Origin: Lentilitoribacter sp039986595
GTDB taxonomy: Bacteria; Pseudomonadota; Alphaproteobacteria; Rhizobiales; Rhizobiaceae
Direction: 5' to 3'
DNA length: 64,000 nucleotides
NCBI GenBank assembly: GCA_039986595.1
Contig: JBDWQJ010000004.1
Span: 310,001 to 374,000, forward strand
The position numbers and the translations under genes were made by a program. The notes beneath the pieces are model-generated. The model ran no database searches. It saw only the letters and a program-made list of their open reading frames with translations, and had not been told where the DNA came from. How positions within the stretch are numbered: the first letter of the stretch is position 1; the number at the start of each line of letters is the position of its first letter. This document shows, in pieces, positions 9,507 through 18,344 of this stretch.

Positions 9507-9535
9507 TTGAACCAAGTCACTAAAAAGGGCATAAG
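9507..9535 (+). promoter_or_regulatory. Candidate sigma-70 promoter of glnD
   Basis: TTGAAC (9507-9512), 17 bp, then CATAAG (9530-9535), ending 32 bp before the glnD ATG. The spacing is ideal and the hexamers are fair matches; not experimentally supported. Confidence 0.35.
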
Positions 9536-9567
9536 CGGTTTTATAGCCTTCATTTACAGGAATAACG

Positions 9568-12390
9568 ATGTCAAAGACAAATGTATCATCAGATCGATTT
9601 GATGAAATCATAGATGTAAATGCCTTCCAGCGAGAACTGGATAAAATCGCAAAGGAACATGGCGGAGAAAGCGACAATGCCAGAATGGGCGTTTTAGCAC
9701 TTTGCAAATCCGTTAATGAAGTTGGCCGAAAAAAAGCCCATGAGATGTTGCTCGAAGATGGCGGCGGCGTGGCTTGCGCAAACCGGATCTCCCATCTTGA
9801 AGATCAGATTATTTCTGAGCTGTTTAGATTTGTAACCCAATATGTTTATCGCGTTGAAAACCCATCAAAAGGCGAAGAACTCGCCGTGATGGCAGTTGGT
9901 GGATATGGGCGCGCAACATTGGCACCAGGGTCTGACATCGATCTATTGTTCATTTTGCCGTACAAAGCTAACCCATGGACCGAGCAAGTGGTTGAATGGA
10001 TCTTATATATCCTATGGGATTTACGCCAAAAAGTGGGGCACGCAACTCGTAATATTGACGAATGTATTCGCCTATCGCGCAATGACATGACCATTCGCAC
10101 CTCGATCTTAGAAGCGCGTCAAATTTGTGGATCCGTTGAGCTTGGCAAAGAATTGGTTGAACGCTTTAACAACGAAGTTGTGAAAAATACCGGTACAGAA
10201 TTTATTGCTGCAAAACTTGAAGAACGTGATCAACGACATATTAAATCAGGCGATACAGCTTATCTCGTTGAACCCAACGTCAAAGAAGGCAAAGGCGGTC
10301 TTCGTGATCTGCACACATTGTTTTGGATTTCAAAATATTATTACCGTGTAGATCGTGACAAAGACCTTATCAAACTGGGTGTATTTTCACGAAAAGAATA
10401 TAACGGTTTGAAAAAAGCTGAAGACTTCTTGTGGGCGGTCCGCTGCCACATGCATTACGTTACCAATAAAGCTGAAGAACGCCTATCATTTGATATTCAG
10501 CGCGAAATCGCAGCTGCACTTGATTATCACGCGCATCCAGGCCTTTCCGCCGTTGAACGCTTTATGAAGCACTATTTCCTCATTGCAAAAGACGTAAGTG
10601 ATTTAACGCGGATATTCTGTGCTGCGCTCGAAGCTGAGAATGCAAAGCGTGCGCCCAGGTTTACTGATGTGTTGCGCAGGTTTAGCCAAACTGTTCGTAA
10701 GATACCCGGTACGCTCGATTTTCATGATGAAAGCGGCCGCATTGTTATGTCTAATCCAGATGTGTTTAAAAACGATCCGGTAAATTTAATCCGCGTTTTT
10801 TACTTTGCTGACAAGCATGAGATCGACTTTCATCCAAATACAGTCAAACAGATCAAACGTTCTTTGCGCCTGATCAATTCCAAGCTGCGCAATAATCCTG
10901 AGGCCAACAGATTATTTATTTCTGTTTTAACCTCAAGACGAAACCCGCGATCTAATTTACATCGGATGAATGAGGCAGGCGTGCTTGGCAAATTCATTCC
11001 TGAATTTGGCAAGATTGTTTCGATGATGCAGTTTAACATGTATCACCATTTCACCGTTGACGAGCATTTGATCCGATCTGTTGGGATATTAAGCAATATC
11101 GAAAAGGGCGATTTAGAAGACGAGCATCCGCTTGCCAATAAGCTTTTACCAAAAATCTCCGATCGTGAAGCTTTATATGTCGCAATCTTTATTCACGATA
11201 TTGCGAAAGGTCGACCAGAAGACCACTCAATTGCTGGTGCGAAAGTTGCAGAAAAACTTTGCCCGCGCCTTGGTCTTTCAAAATCGCAAACACGCCTTGT
11301 CATGTGGTTGATTGAAGAACATCTAACGATGTCTACAGTTGCGCAATCGCGTGATCTGAACGACAAAAAAACAATTCAAGATTTTGCAAAATGTGCTCAG
11401 TCTCTTACGCGTTTGCAAATGCTTTTAGTGCTGACAGTTTGCGATATTTCAGCTGTTGGCCCCGGCGTTTGGAACGGTTGGAAAGGACAGCTGCTCAGAA
11501 CGCTTTATTACGAGACAGAAATATTACTCACAAGCGGTTTCTCCGAAGCATCGCGTACCTCGCGTGTTGAGGTTGCCCGCAGAGAGCTTGAAGCTGCGCT
11601 AAGTGATTGGGAGCCAGCCGACCGTGATAATTACCTCACACTTCAGTATGAGCCATATTTCCTAACTGTCCCGCTTGAAGACCAAGTGCGTCATGCAAAT
11701 ATGATCCGCAAAGCTGACAAAAACCAACTGCAGCTTACTCATATGGTTCGCACCCATGCATTTCATGAAATTACCGAAATCACTATTTTGGCGCCAGACC
11801 ATCCACGCCTATTAAGTGTTGTCGCGGGCGCATGTTCCGCAGCAGGGGCAAACATTGCCGATGCACAAGTGTTTACCACCAGCGATGGCCGCGCACTTGA
11901 TACCATTATGATCAACCGCGAGTTTGAGAATGATGAAGATGAATTAAGACGCGGCGCAACAGTCGGAAAACTAATTGAAGACGTGTTGGCTGGGGAAGCA
12001 CGATTACCAGATGTGATTGCACGCAAGCGTGTTCGCCAGAACCGCAAAGCCTTTGCGATTGCGCCAGAAGTGACCATCAGCAATAATCTATCTGAACAGT
12101 TTTCACTCATTGAAATTGAGTGTTTGGATCGACCGGGAGTGTTGTCAGAAATTACGCAAGCCCTTGCTGAATTATCGCTCAATATTGCCTCTGCGCATAT
12201 CACCACTTTTGGCGAAAAAGTGGTGGATACTTTTTATGTTTGCGATCTGGTTGGACATAAAATTACCAGCGCAACGCGTCAGGCACGCATTGTTGAATAT
12301 TTAAAAGATGTGCTTAAGAGTAAACGAGGGAAAACAAGTTCCTCTGGCATACCAAGATACCGTACGAACTCCACTCAAGAAACGGCTTAA
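9568..12390 (+). CDS. glnD: Bifunctional uridylyltransferase / uridylyl-removing enzyme GlnD
   Basis: The cytoplasmic nitrogen sensor that adds or removes UMP on PII proteins in response to glutamine. Its 940 residues hold a nucleotidyltransferase domain (GGYGR at 111-115 and the metal pair Asp123/Asp125 in GSDIDLLF), a PII-UTase linker, an HD hydrolase domain (His543-Asp544 in FIHDIAKG) and two C-terminal ACT domains near residues 734 and 847 that bind glutamine. All four parts are intact. It is followed by murJ only 4 bp later, a common pairing in this order. Confidence 0.96.
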   Translation: MSKTNVSSDRFDEIIDVNAFQRELDKIAKEHGGESDNARMGVLALCKSVNEVGRKKAHEMLLEDGGGVACANRISHLEDQIISELFRFVTQYVYRVENPSKGEELAVMAVGGYGRATLAPGSDIDLLFILPYKANPWTEQVVEWILYILWDLRQKVGHATRNIDECIRLSRNDMTIRTSILEARQICGSVELGKELVERFNNEVVKNTGTEFIAAKLEERDQRHIKSGDTAYLVEPNVKEGKGGLRDLHTLFWISKYYYRVDRDKDLIKLGVFSRKEYNGLKKAEDFLWAVRCHMHYVTNKAEERLSFDIQREIAAALDYHAHPGLSAVERFMKHYFLIAKDVSDLTRIFCAALEAENAKRAPRFTDVLRRFSQTVRKIPGTLDFHDESGRIVMSNPDVFKNDPVNLIRVFYFADKHEIDFHPNTVKQIKRSLRLINSKLRNNPEANRLFISVLTSRRNPRSNLHRMNEAGVLGKFIPEFGKIVSMMQFNMYHHFTVDEHLIRSVGILSNIEKGDLEDEHPLANKLLPKISDREALYVAIFIHDIAKGRPEDHSIAGAKVAEKLCPRLGLSKSQTRLVMWLIEEHLTMSTVAQSRDLNDKKTIQDFAKCAQSLTRLQMLLVLTVCDISAVGPGVWNGWKGQLLRTLYYETEILLTSGFSEASRTSRVEVARRELEAALSDWEPADRDNYLTLQYEPYFLTVPLEDQVRHANMIRKADKNQLQLTHMVRTHAFHEITEITILAPDHPRLLSVVAGACSAAGANIADAQVFTTSDGRALDTIMINREFENDEDELRRGATVGKLIEDVLAGEARLPDVIARKRVRQNRKAFAIAPEVTISNNLSEQFSLIEIECLDRPGVLSEITQALAELSLNIASAHITTFGEKVVDTFYVCDLVGHKITSATRQARIVEYLKDVLKSKRGKTSSSGIPRYRTNSTQETA

Positions 12391-12394
12391 GTAA

Positions 12395-13945
12395 ATGGCG
12401 CTGTTTAAAAAGTTTGCAAGCGTAGGCGGAGCCACAATGGCAAGCCGTGTGCTTGGCTTTGTGAGGGAAATGCTCATTGCAGCATTTTTAGGAACTGGAC
12501 CGGTTGCAGATGCCTTTTATGCAGCTTTGCGCTTTCCAAACTTGTTTCGGCGATTATTTGCCGAAGGTGCTTTTAACGCAGCCTTTATTCCGCTTTTTGC
12601 CAAAAGGTTGGAAGAAAGCGAAACCTCCGCAAAGCAATTTGCAGCGGAAGTTTTCTCAGTGCTATTGGTCATATTATTGGCCATATCTGCGCTCGCAATT
12701 GCATTTATGCCATGGCTCGTTGGTACGATCGTCGCGCCAAAATTTGTCACAAATCCAGATAAGTTTGAATTAACAATTTTGCTGACGCGAATAATGTTTC
12801 CTTATCTTGCGGCCATGAGCCTTGTTGCCATGTTGGCTGGCATTCTCAATTCATTGCGGAAATATTTTTTGGCAGCGCTAGCACCGGTTTTATTAAACAT
12901 TGTGTTGATCCTAGCGCTTTCTATTTCAGCCGTTTTAAACTTTGATGCAAACCAGATTGGTATCGCGCTGGCGGTGTCGGTAACCATTTCTGGGATCCTG
13001 CAATTTAGCCTTCTGCTTTGGGCAACTAAAAGAGAAGGGTTTGTACCCAAATTGCAAACTCCACGCCTAACACCATCGGTTAGGCGCCTTTTATGGCTTG
13101 CGCTTCCTGCGGCTATTACCGGTGGCATCACGCAGATCAATCTTATTGTCGGGCAAGTCATTGCATCTGCGCAAGATGGGGCTATCGCCATAATCAATTA
13201 TGCAGATCGTCTCATGCAATTACCGCTTGGCGTGATTGGTATTGCTATCGGCGTCGTGTTACTGCCTGAGTTGTCTCGTGCATTGAAAGCAAATCAAAAA
13301 GAAGAGGTTATGGCTCTGCAAAACAAGAGCCTTGAGTTTGCATTGCTGCTCACACTGCCATCTGCGGTCGGGCTTGGGTTTTTAGCAAAACCAATTGTTG
13401 TTTTGTTATTTGAGCGAGGCGCTTTTGACCGTGCTGCAACAGATGTAACATCTGCGGTTCTTGCAATTTTTGTCATCGGCTTGCCAGCTTTTGTGATCAG
13501 CAAAGTATTCACACCATCTTATTACGTGCGTGAAAACATGCGATGGCCAATGTGGTGTTCAGCGGCAAGTGTTGCAGCAAACATCATTGGAAGTCTGATG
13601 CTTTTTCCCACTTACGGAGTTGTTGGTATTGCAGTTGCGACAGCCATCTCGGGTTGGGTTAATGCCATCATGTTGATGATCCCGCTGATCCAGCAAAAAC
13701 ACTATGTTATTGCGCCTGTCACTTTAAAACGTGTGATCGCAATTATTGCAGCATCTTTGGCAATGGCAGCGATTTTATATGCCGCGAATATATTGATTTC
13801 CGACATATTGATAAATGCTGCCTTTCTAATTCAGCTCATCAGCCTATTGGCAGTTATCGCCGCTGCCGCAATTTCCTATTTTGTAATCGTCATCTTTTTT
13901 GCAGGATATTCGCTGAAAGATATTAAAGCTGCTTTCAAACGATAA
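12395..13945 (+). CDS. murJ: Lipid II flippase MurJ (MviN)
   Basis: An inner-membrane flippase that moves the peptidoglycan precursor lipid II to the periplasmic side. The 516-residue protein is hydrophobic throughout, with about 14 predicted helices, and has the family's N-terminal MASRVLGFVREMLIA segment and the ADAFYAALRFPNLFRRLFAEGAFNAAF region. It starts 4 bp after glnD and is probably translated from the same message. A 117-bp gap with a promoter-like element separates it from trpS. Confidence 0.95.
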   Translation: MALFKKFASVGGATMASRVLGFVREMLIAAFLGTGPVADAFYAALRFPNLFRRLFAEGAFNAAFIPLFAKRLEESETSAKQFAAEVFSVLLVILLAISALAIAFMPWLVGTIVAPKFVTNPDKFELTILLTRIMFPYLAAMSLVAMLAGILNSLRKYFLAALAPVLLNIVLILALSISAVLNFDANQIGIALAVSVTISGILQFSLLLWATKREGFVPKLQTPRLTPSVRRLLWLALPAAITGGITQINLIVGQVIASAQDGAIAIINYADRLMQLPLGVIGIAIGVVLLPELSRALKANQKEEVMALQNKSLEFALLLTLPSAVGLGFLAKPIVVLLFERGAFDRAATDVTSAVLAIFVIGLPAFVISKVFTPSYYVRENMRWPMWCSAASVAANIIGSLMLFPTYGVVGIAVATAISGWVNAIMLMIPLIQQKHYVIAPVTLKRVIAIIAASLAMAAILYAANILISDILINAAFLIQLISLLAVIAAAAISYFVIVIFFAGYSLKDIKAAFKR

Positions 13946-13979
13946 CACAGCTATTGCGTGATCCAATCGCCGAATTTAC

Positions 13980-14008
13980 TTGACGCATGCCATTAAGCTC
14001 AGCATAAC
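13980..14008 (+). promoter_or_regulatory. Candidate sigma-70 promoter of trpS
   Basis: TTGACG (13980-13985), a 17-bp spacer, then CATAAC (14003-14008), placed 54 bp before the trpS ATG in the gap after murJ. Confidence 0.4.
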
Positions 14009-14062
14009 CCCGATCCGAAACAACATTAATTCAGGCCCTCCACAAGTCTGACAGGAGACAAT

Positions 14063-15127
14063 ATGTCAAAATTTGAAGAACTGGTCTTTTCAGGTGTTCA
14101 GCCGACAGGCGCCCTCACTTTGGGAAACTATCTTGGCGCTATCCAAAAATTCGTTGCTTTGCAAGATAGCCACAATTGCATTTATTGCATTGTGGATCTG
14201 CATGCGATCACCGCAAACTTAGTGCATGATGATCTGCGCAATCAAACTCGCTCGATTGCAGCTGCTTATATTGCATCAGGTATAGACCCTAAAAAGCATA
14301 TTGTGTTTAACCAATCTGCCGTCCCTCAGCATGCTGAACTAGCATGGGTGTTTAATTGTGTTGCCCGCATTGGCTGGATGAACCGGATGACCCAGTTCAA
14401 GGATAAAGCTGGCAAAAACCGTGACAACGCATCGTTAGGTCTTATGGCATATCCAAGCTTGATGGCAGCTGATATTTTGGTTTATCGCGCAACACACGTA
14501 CCTGTGGGCGATGATCAAAAACAGCACCTTGAACTGGCGCGCGATATCGCACAAAAGTTCAACATCGATTTCTCTGATCGTATTGAAGAAAGTGGTTTAG
14601 GCTTGGATGCGCTTTATGGCGATAAGGCCGTGAACGCGTATTTTCCCATTACTGAGCCGTTGATTGACGGTCCAGCACCGCGGGTGATGAGCCTACGGGA
14701 TGGAACGAAGAAGATGTCAAAATCTGATCCTTCGGATCTATCGCGCATTAATATGACCGATGATGAAGAGCTGATTATCAAAAAGATCCGTAAGGCAAAA
14801 ACTGATCCTGAGCCACTACCGTCAGAGTTAGATGGTCTTAAAGATCGAGCTGAAGCAGATAATCTGGTTGGCATATTTGCAGCTTTAACCAAAACCACTA
14901 AAGCCGATGTTCTTTCAGAACATGGCGGCAAGGCGTTTTCTGAGTTCAAACCCGCATTAACCGAAGTCGCTATTGAAGCACTGTCTCCTATTAACGCTGA
15001 AATGCGTCGATTGATGGCTGAACCTGATCATATAGATGCGATTTTGAAAGATGGATCTGAGCGTGCAGGCGTTATCGCAGAAAAAACCATGAATGGTGTG
15101 AAAGATATCATCGGTTTTCTGCGATAA
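14063..15127 (+). CDS. trpS: Tryptophanyl-tRNA synthetase
   Basis: Class I aminoacyl-tRNA synthetase that charges tRNA-Trp. It has 354 residues, slightly longer than the E. coli enzyme. The N-terminal GVQPTGALTLGNYLGAI segment contains the HIGH-type motif (TLGN), and the KMSKS loop is at residues 217-221. A strong AGGAG site precedes the ATG. The gene has its own likely promoter and is followed by the NifU-type gene after about 100 bp. Confidence 0.96.
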   Translation: MSKFEELVFSGVQPTGALTLGNYLGAIQKFVALQDSHNCIYCIVDLHAITANLVHDDLRNQTRSIAAAYIASGIDPKKHIVFNQSAVPQHAELAWVFNCVARIGWMNRMTQFKDKAGKNRDNASLGLMAYPSLMAADILVYRATHVPVGDDQKQHLELARDIAQKFNIDFSDRIEESGLGLDALYGDKAVNAYFPITEPLIDGPAPRVMSLRDGTKKMSKSDPSDLSRINMTDDEELIIKKIRKAKTDPEPLPSELDGLKDRAEADNLVGIFAALTKTTKADVLSEHGGKAFSEFKPALTEVAIEALSPINAEMRRLMAEPDHIDAILKDGSERAGVIAEKTMNGVKDIIGFLR

Positions 15128-15153
15128 TTAGCAGCCCTTACGACTTGAAAGAT

Positions 15154-15173
15154 AAGATAATAAAGATTATCTT
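15154..15173. terminator. Hairpin after trpS
   Basis: Perfect inverted repeat AAGATAA, 6-nt loop, TTATCTT, 27 bp after the trpS stop. Only a short, broken T run follows, so termination is uncertain; a regulatory site for the next gene is the alternative. Confidence 0.3.
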
Positions 15174-15233
15174 GTTTGGAAGAGTTCTAAACTAGATAAT
15201 TACATGCGCAAAATTGTGCTGATGGAGAACAAT

Positions 15234-15803
15234 ATGTTCATTCAAACTGAGACAACACCAAATCCAGCGACGCTGAAGTTCCTTCCGGGTAAGGTTGTGC
15301 TCGAAGCTGGCACAGCTGATTTTCCGTCCATTGATAGCATTAATGGTGCCTCACCGCTGGCAGAGAAGCTTTTTTCTGTCTCAGGTGTGACAGGTGTTTT
15401 CTACGGGTATGATTTTATCACAATTACCAAAGACGATAGTCTTGATTGGCAACACTTAAAACCATCAATTTTGGCCACCATCATGGAATATTTCATGGCT
15501 GGCACTCCGGTAATGGCGGCTAATCAGGATGGGTTATCAACGAACAGTTCTGAAGAGTTTTATGATGAAGCAGATGCAAATATCGTTACCACAATCAAAG
15601 AGCTGTTAGAAACGCGTGTGCGCCCAGCGGTTGCACAAGATGGCGGCGACATTACATTCCACGGCTATAAAGAAGGCAAAGTGTTCTTACATATGAAAGG
15701 CGCTTGTGCGGGTTGTCCGTCTTCCACGGCAACACTCAAACATGGCATTCAAAACCTTCTTCGTCACTTCATTCCTGAAGTTGAAGAAGTCGAAGCTGTT
15801 TAA
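15234..15803 (+). CDS. NifU-type iron-sulfur scaffold protein (Nfu N-terminal plus NifU domains)
   Basis: Carries or delivers Fe-S clusters. The first 90 residues are the Nfu N-terminal domain, beginning FIQTETTPNPATLKF, and the C-terminal part is the NifU domain with the cluster-binding CAGC motif. The open frame starts at 15204, but ATG 15234 has a GGAG site seven bases upstream and gives the family's usual N-terminus, with 189 residues. It lies before tsaB with 11 bp between them. Confidence 0.9.
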   Translation: MFIQTETTPNPATLKFLPGKVVLEAGTADFPSIDSINGASPLAEKLFSVSGVTGVFYGYDFITITKDDSLDWQHLKPSILATIMEYFMAGTPVMAANQDGLSTNSSEEFYDEADANIVTTIKELLETRVRPAVAQDGGDITFHGYKEGKVFLHMKGACAGCPSSTATLKHGIQNLLRHFIPEVEEVEAV

Positions 15804-15814
15804 TTTATAAAAAC

Positions 15815-16501
15815 GTGATTATTCTTGCCGTCGATACCGCAGGGCCAATGTGTGCCGCTTGCCTTTATGACGGTGAGAGTGAAAAGCCGATTGCAGCCAT
15901 CTCAAAAGAGATCGGGCGCGGACATGCTGAACATCTACCTTCTGTCATCCAAGATGTATTAGACCAAGCAGCGCTTACATTTAAAGACATAACCCACCTC
16001 GCGGTGGCTATAGGCCCGGGCTCATTTGCAGGTATACGTGTGGGCATTTCTTATTGTCGAGCATTAGCATTGGCGCTTAAGATACCAGCAACCGGTATCA
16101 GCAGCTTAAATGCGATGGCTTATGGTGTTTTACCCACGACGAAGAAAGATGCGCTTGCGGTTTTGGATGCACGGCGCGGCGAAGTCTATCTATCTGCCCT
16201 CAGTGCTTCAGGCGAGGCTATCATTGAACCAAAAGCTTTATCTTATGAGGACGCGCTGCCTGTTATATCTTCTGGTCAATTTATTCTTTGCGGCAACGGT
16301 ATTCTACCCATTAAAGAAATAGAAAATGGTGCATTCTCTGAGATAGAAATTGCGCATGAAAACGCCTTCCCCGAGATTGAAATGGTTGCAAAATTAGCGG
16401 TAAATCTGATAAACGATGACATCGTTCAAGCAATGCGCCCGCAGTATTTACGACAAGCAGATGCAAAGCCGAATGTAAATTTTGCGCTTGATCGCGCCTA
16501 A
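15815..16501 (+). CDS. tsaB: tRNA threonylcarbamoyladenosine biosynthesis protein TsaB
   Basis: Partner of TsaD, needed with TsaC and TsaE to make the t6A modification at position 37 of ANN-decoding tRNAs. The 228-residue ASKHA-fold protein begins IILAVDTAGPMCAACLYDG and contains GRGHAEHLPSVI and AIGPGSFAGIRVGISYCRALA, both family signatures. It begins with GTG, since no ATG fits. rimI follows after 21 bp, the same pairing seen in many bacteria. Confidence 0.92.
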   Translation: MIILAVDTAGPMCAACLYDGESEKPIAAISKEIGRGHAEHLPSVIQDVLDQAALTFKDITHLAVAIGPGSFAGIRVGISYCRALALALKIPATGISSLNAMAYGVLPTTKKDALAVLDARRGEVYLSALSASGEAIIEPKALSYEDALPVISSGQFILCGNGILPIKEIENGAFSEIEIAHENAFPEIEMVAKLAVNLINDDIVQAMRPQYLRQADAKPNVNFALDRA

Positions 16502-16522
16502 ACCATCTGGGATTAAATTGCC

Positions 16523-17011
16523 GTGCCACTGGGAAACTTGTTTTCGTCTAAACCAGAATTAGAAGTCTTAAAACTGGCCAATGACCAGTCTTATTCTGTT
16601 GCCGAATTACATACCTTATTATTCAAACGCGGCTGGGATGAAGTTGAATGCTCATCTTTATTGGCACAAAACAATGTGTTTGGATTTTACGCCCGCCCGA
16701 TTGATCGGAAAAATTTACATGGATTTGTTTTATCCCGTGTCGTTGCCGATGAAGCTGAAATTTTGTCCATTGGCACGGATGAATCGCTGCAAAAACAGGG
16801 TATCGGGTGGCGGTTAATGCAAGCAGCGATTGGTGAAGCAAGCCAGCGTGGTGCTGAAAAAATGTTCCTCGAAGTGGAGGAGAATAATATTCCAGCCGTT
16901 AAACTTTATCAAAAGATTGGTTTTCAGACGGTTGGCGAACGTAAAGCCTATTACGACAATGGTGGTGAAACTCGCAGTAATGCGCTTGTTTTAGAATTAA
17001 AGCTGCACTAA
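16523..17011 (+). CDS. rimI: Ribosomal protein S18 alanine N-acetyltransferase RimI
   Basis: A GNAT-fold acetyltransferase of 162 residues that acetylates the N-terminal Ala of ribosomal protein S18. The acetyl-CoA loop is seen as LQKQGIGWRLM around residue 92, followed by LEVEENNIPAVKLYQKIGF, typical of RimI. It starts at GTG 16523. It lies in the tsaB-rimI-fur order usual for the group. Substrate is inferred from the family and position. Confidence 0.87.
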   Translation: MPLGNLFSSKPELEVLKLANDQSYSVAELHTLLFKRGWDEVECSSLLAQNNVFGFYARPIDRKNLHGFVLSRVVADEAEILSIGTDESLQKQGIGWRLMQAAIGEASQRGAEKMFLEVEENNIPAVKLYQKIGFQTVGERKAYYDNGGETRSNALVLELKLH

Positions 17012-17040
17012 AGCATATAGATCTTTTCTTGCTAGGTAAC

Positions 17041-17056
17041 TTGCCTTGCGAGGCAA
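17041..17056. promoter_or_regulatory. Hairpin upstream of fur/mur
   Basis: Perfect inverted repeat TTGCCT-TGCG-AGGCAA, 19 bp before the fur/mur ATG. There is no T run. It may be a weak terminator of rimI or part of the regulator's own leader. Confidence 0.3.
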
Positions 17057-17075
17057 TGAACTGGAGTAAGCCGAG

Positions 17076-17498
17076 ATGGACGCGGAAAAATCTCTTGAAG
17101 ACAGATGTGCCGATGCTGGCCTGCGCATGACAGAACAACGCCGCGTTATCGCGCGCGTTTTAGAATCGTCTGAAGATCATCCCGATGCAGACGAATTGCA
17201 TCGTAGATCCGTTGAAATTGATCCAAAAATTTCTATCTCAACCGTATACCGTACGGTGAACCTGTTTGAAGAACTTGGCATTATAGAACGTCATGATTTC
17301 CGCGACGGACGCTCACGTTATGAAAGCGTCCCTGATGAACACCATGATCATCTCATTGATCTTAAAACCGGGACGATTATTGAGTTTAATTCGCCTGAAA
17401 TTGAAGCATTGCAAGAGCGTATTGCGCGCGAACATGGCTTTAAACTGGTGGATCACCGATTAGAGCTCTACGGCATTCCGCTCAAGAAGGGCTCATAG
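17076..17498 (+). CDS. fur: Fur-family metal regulator (Fur/Mur type)
   Basis: A 140-residue DNA-binding repressor that senses a divalent metal. The winged helix (about residues 15-85) has the STVYRTVNLFEELGIIER recognition segment, and the metal-binding part includes HHDHLIDLKTG. The C-terminal CxxC zinc pair of classical Fur is missing. In Rhizobiaceae and relatives the ortholog at this locus, after rimI, is Mur, a manganese-responsive regulator of mntH/sitA, so Mn sensing is likely here but not shown. The stop is directly followed by the plsC ATG. Confidence 0.88.
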   Translation: MDAEKSLEDRCADAGLRMTEQRRVIARVLESSEDHPDADELHRRSVEIDPKISISTVYRTVNLFEELGIIERHDFRDGRSRYESVPDEHHDHLIDLKTGTIIEFNSPEIEALQERIAREHGFKLVDHRLELYGIPLKKGS

Positions 17499-18281
17499 AT
17501 GCGTGCAGCTCTTCGCATATTATGGGTTTTGACGATCTTGATCGTCACCACATTTGTTTTGCTGCCATTTCATCTTGTTGCGCTTATTTTCAAAGATCAG
17601 GTTTCTCGGATTACCCCGCGCATTTGGCATTTGATCGCAAGATGGGCCCTCGGGATTAAAATAAAATATCGTGGTAAAATCTCGAAACAACGCCCGCTTA
17701 TGCTCGTTGCTAATCATTCGTCATGGCTTGATATTGTTACGCTCGGCTCTTCAGCGCCTGTTGTTTTCATCGCAAAATCAGAGGTGCGCGATTGGCCAAT
17801 TTTTGGCACCTTGGCAAAACTACAGCATACTATTTTTATTGATCGTAATCGTCGTCTTTCAACCGGTGATCAGGTATCGGCGATTGCTGATCGGATGAAA
17901 AATGGCGACATCGTCGTACTCTTTCCCGAAGGCACGACCTCAGATGGCAATTTTCTCATGCCATTTAAATCTGCATTATTTGGCGCAGTTCAGCGCGCGC
18001 AAATCGAACTGCCAAATCACGAGTTGATCATCCAACCGGTTTCTGTTGCTTATGTATCCGCACATGGTATTCCACTTGGGCGCGGCGGACGTGATCTTGC
18101 AGCGTGGCCAGGTGATGTCGGATTGTTGCCACATCTTTACCAGGTGTTGGTTGAAGGCTCGTTGGGTGTTGAAATCACCTATGGTGAACCTGTCGTATTT
18201 GACGACGGAATGAAACGTTCTGAAATTGCAAAAATGAGCGAAGATGCAATTCGCGAAAGTTTAAACCGATCACTTCGCTAA
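17499..18281 (+). CDS. plsC: 1-acyl-sn-glycerol-3-phosphate acyltransferase
   Basis: Makes phosphatidic acid by adding a second acyl chain, at the inner face of the cytoplasmic membrane. The 260-residue protein has an N-terminal membrane helix (about 5-30), the catalytic HX4D motif NHSSWLD, and the FPEGTTSDG phosphate-binding motif. It begins on the base after the fur/mur stop, so translation is coupled. It precedes miaB by 63 bp. Family call is secure; the acyl-donor preference is not visible. Confidence 0.9.
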   Translation: MRAALRILWVLTILIVTTFVLLPFHLVALIFKDQVSRITPRIWHLIARWALGIKIKYRGKISKQRPLMLVANHSSWLDIVTLGSSAPVVFIAKSEVRDWPIFGTLAKLQHTIFIDRNRRLSTGDQVSAIADRMKNGDIVVLFPEGTTSDGNFLMPFKSALFGAVQRAQIELPNHELIIQPVSVAYVSAHGIPLGRGGRDLAAWPGDVGLLPHLYQVLVEGSLGVEITYGEPVVFDDGMKRSEIAKMSEDAIRESLNRSLR

Positions 18282-18344
18282 AATTTCACCTTCGCGAACA
18301 ATCAAACTATTTGCATCTCGCCACAATAGGTTTAAATAAGCCTC

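Noticed and set aside
9568..12390. Opposite-strand frames inside glnD and other long genes
   Set aside because: They lie in alternative frames of strongly conserved genes and have no domain or ribosome-site support.
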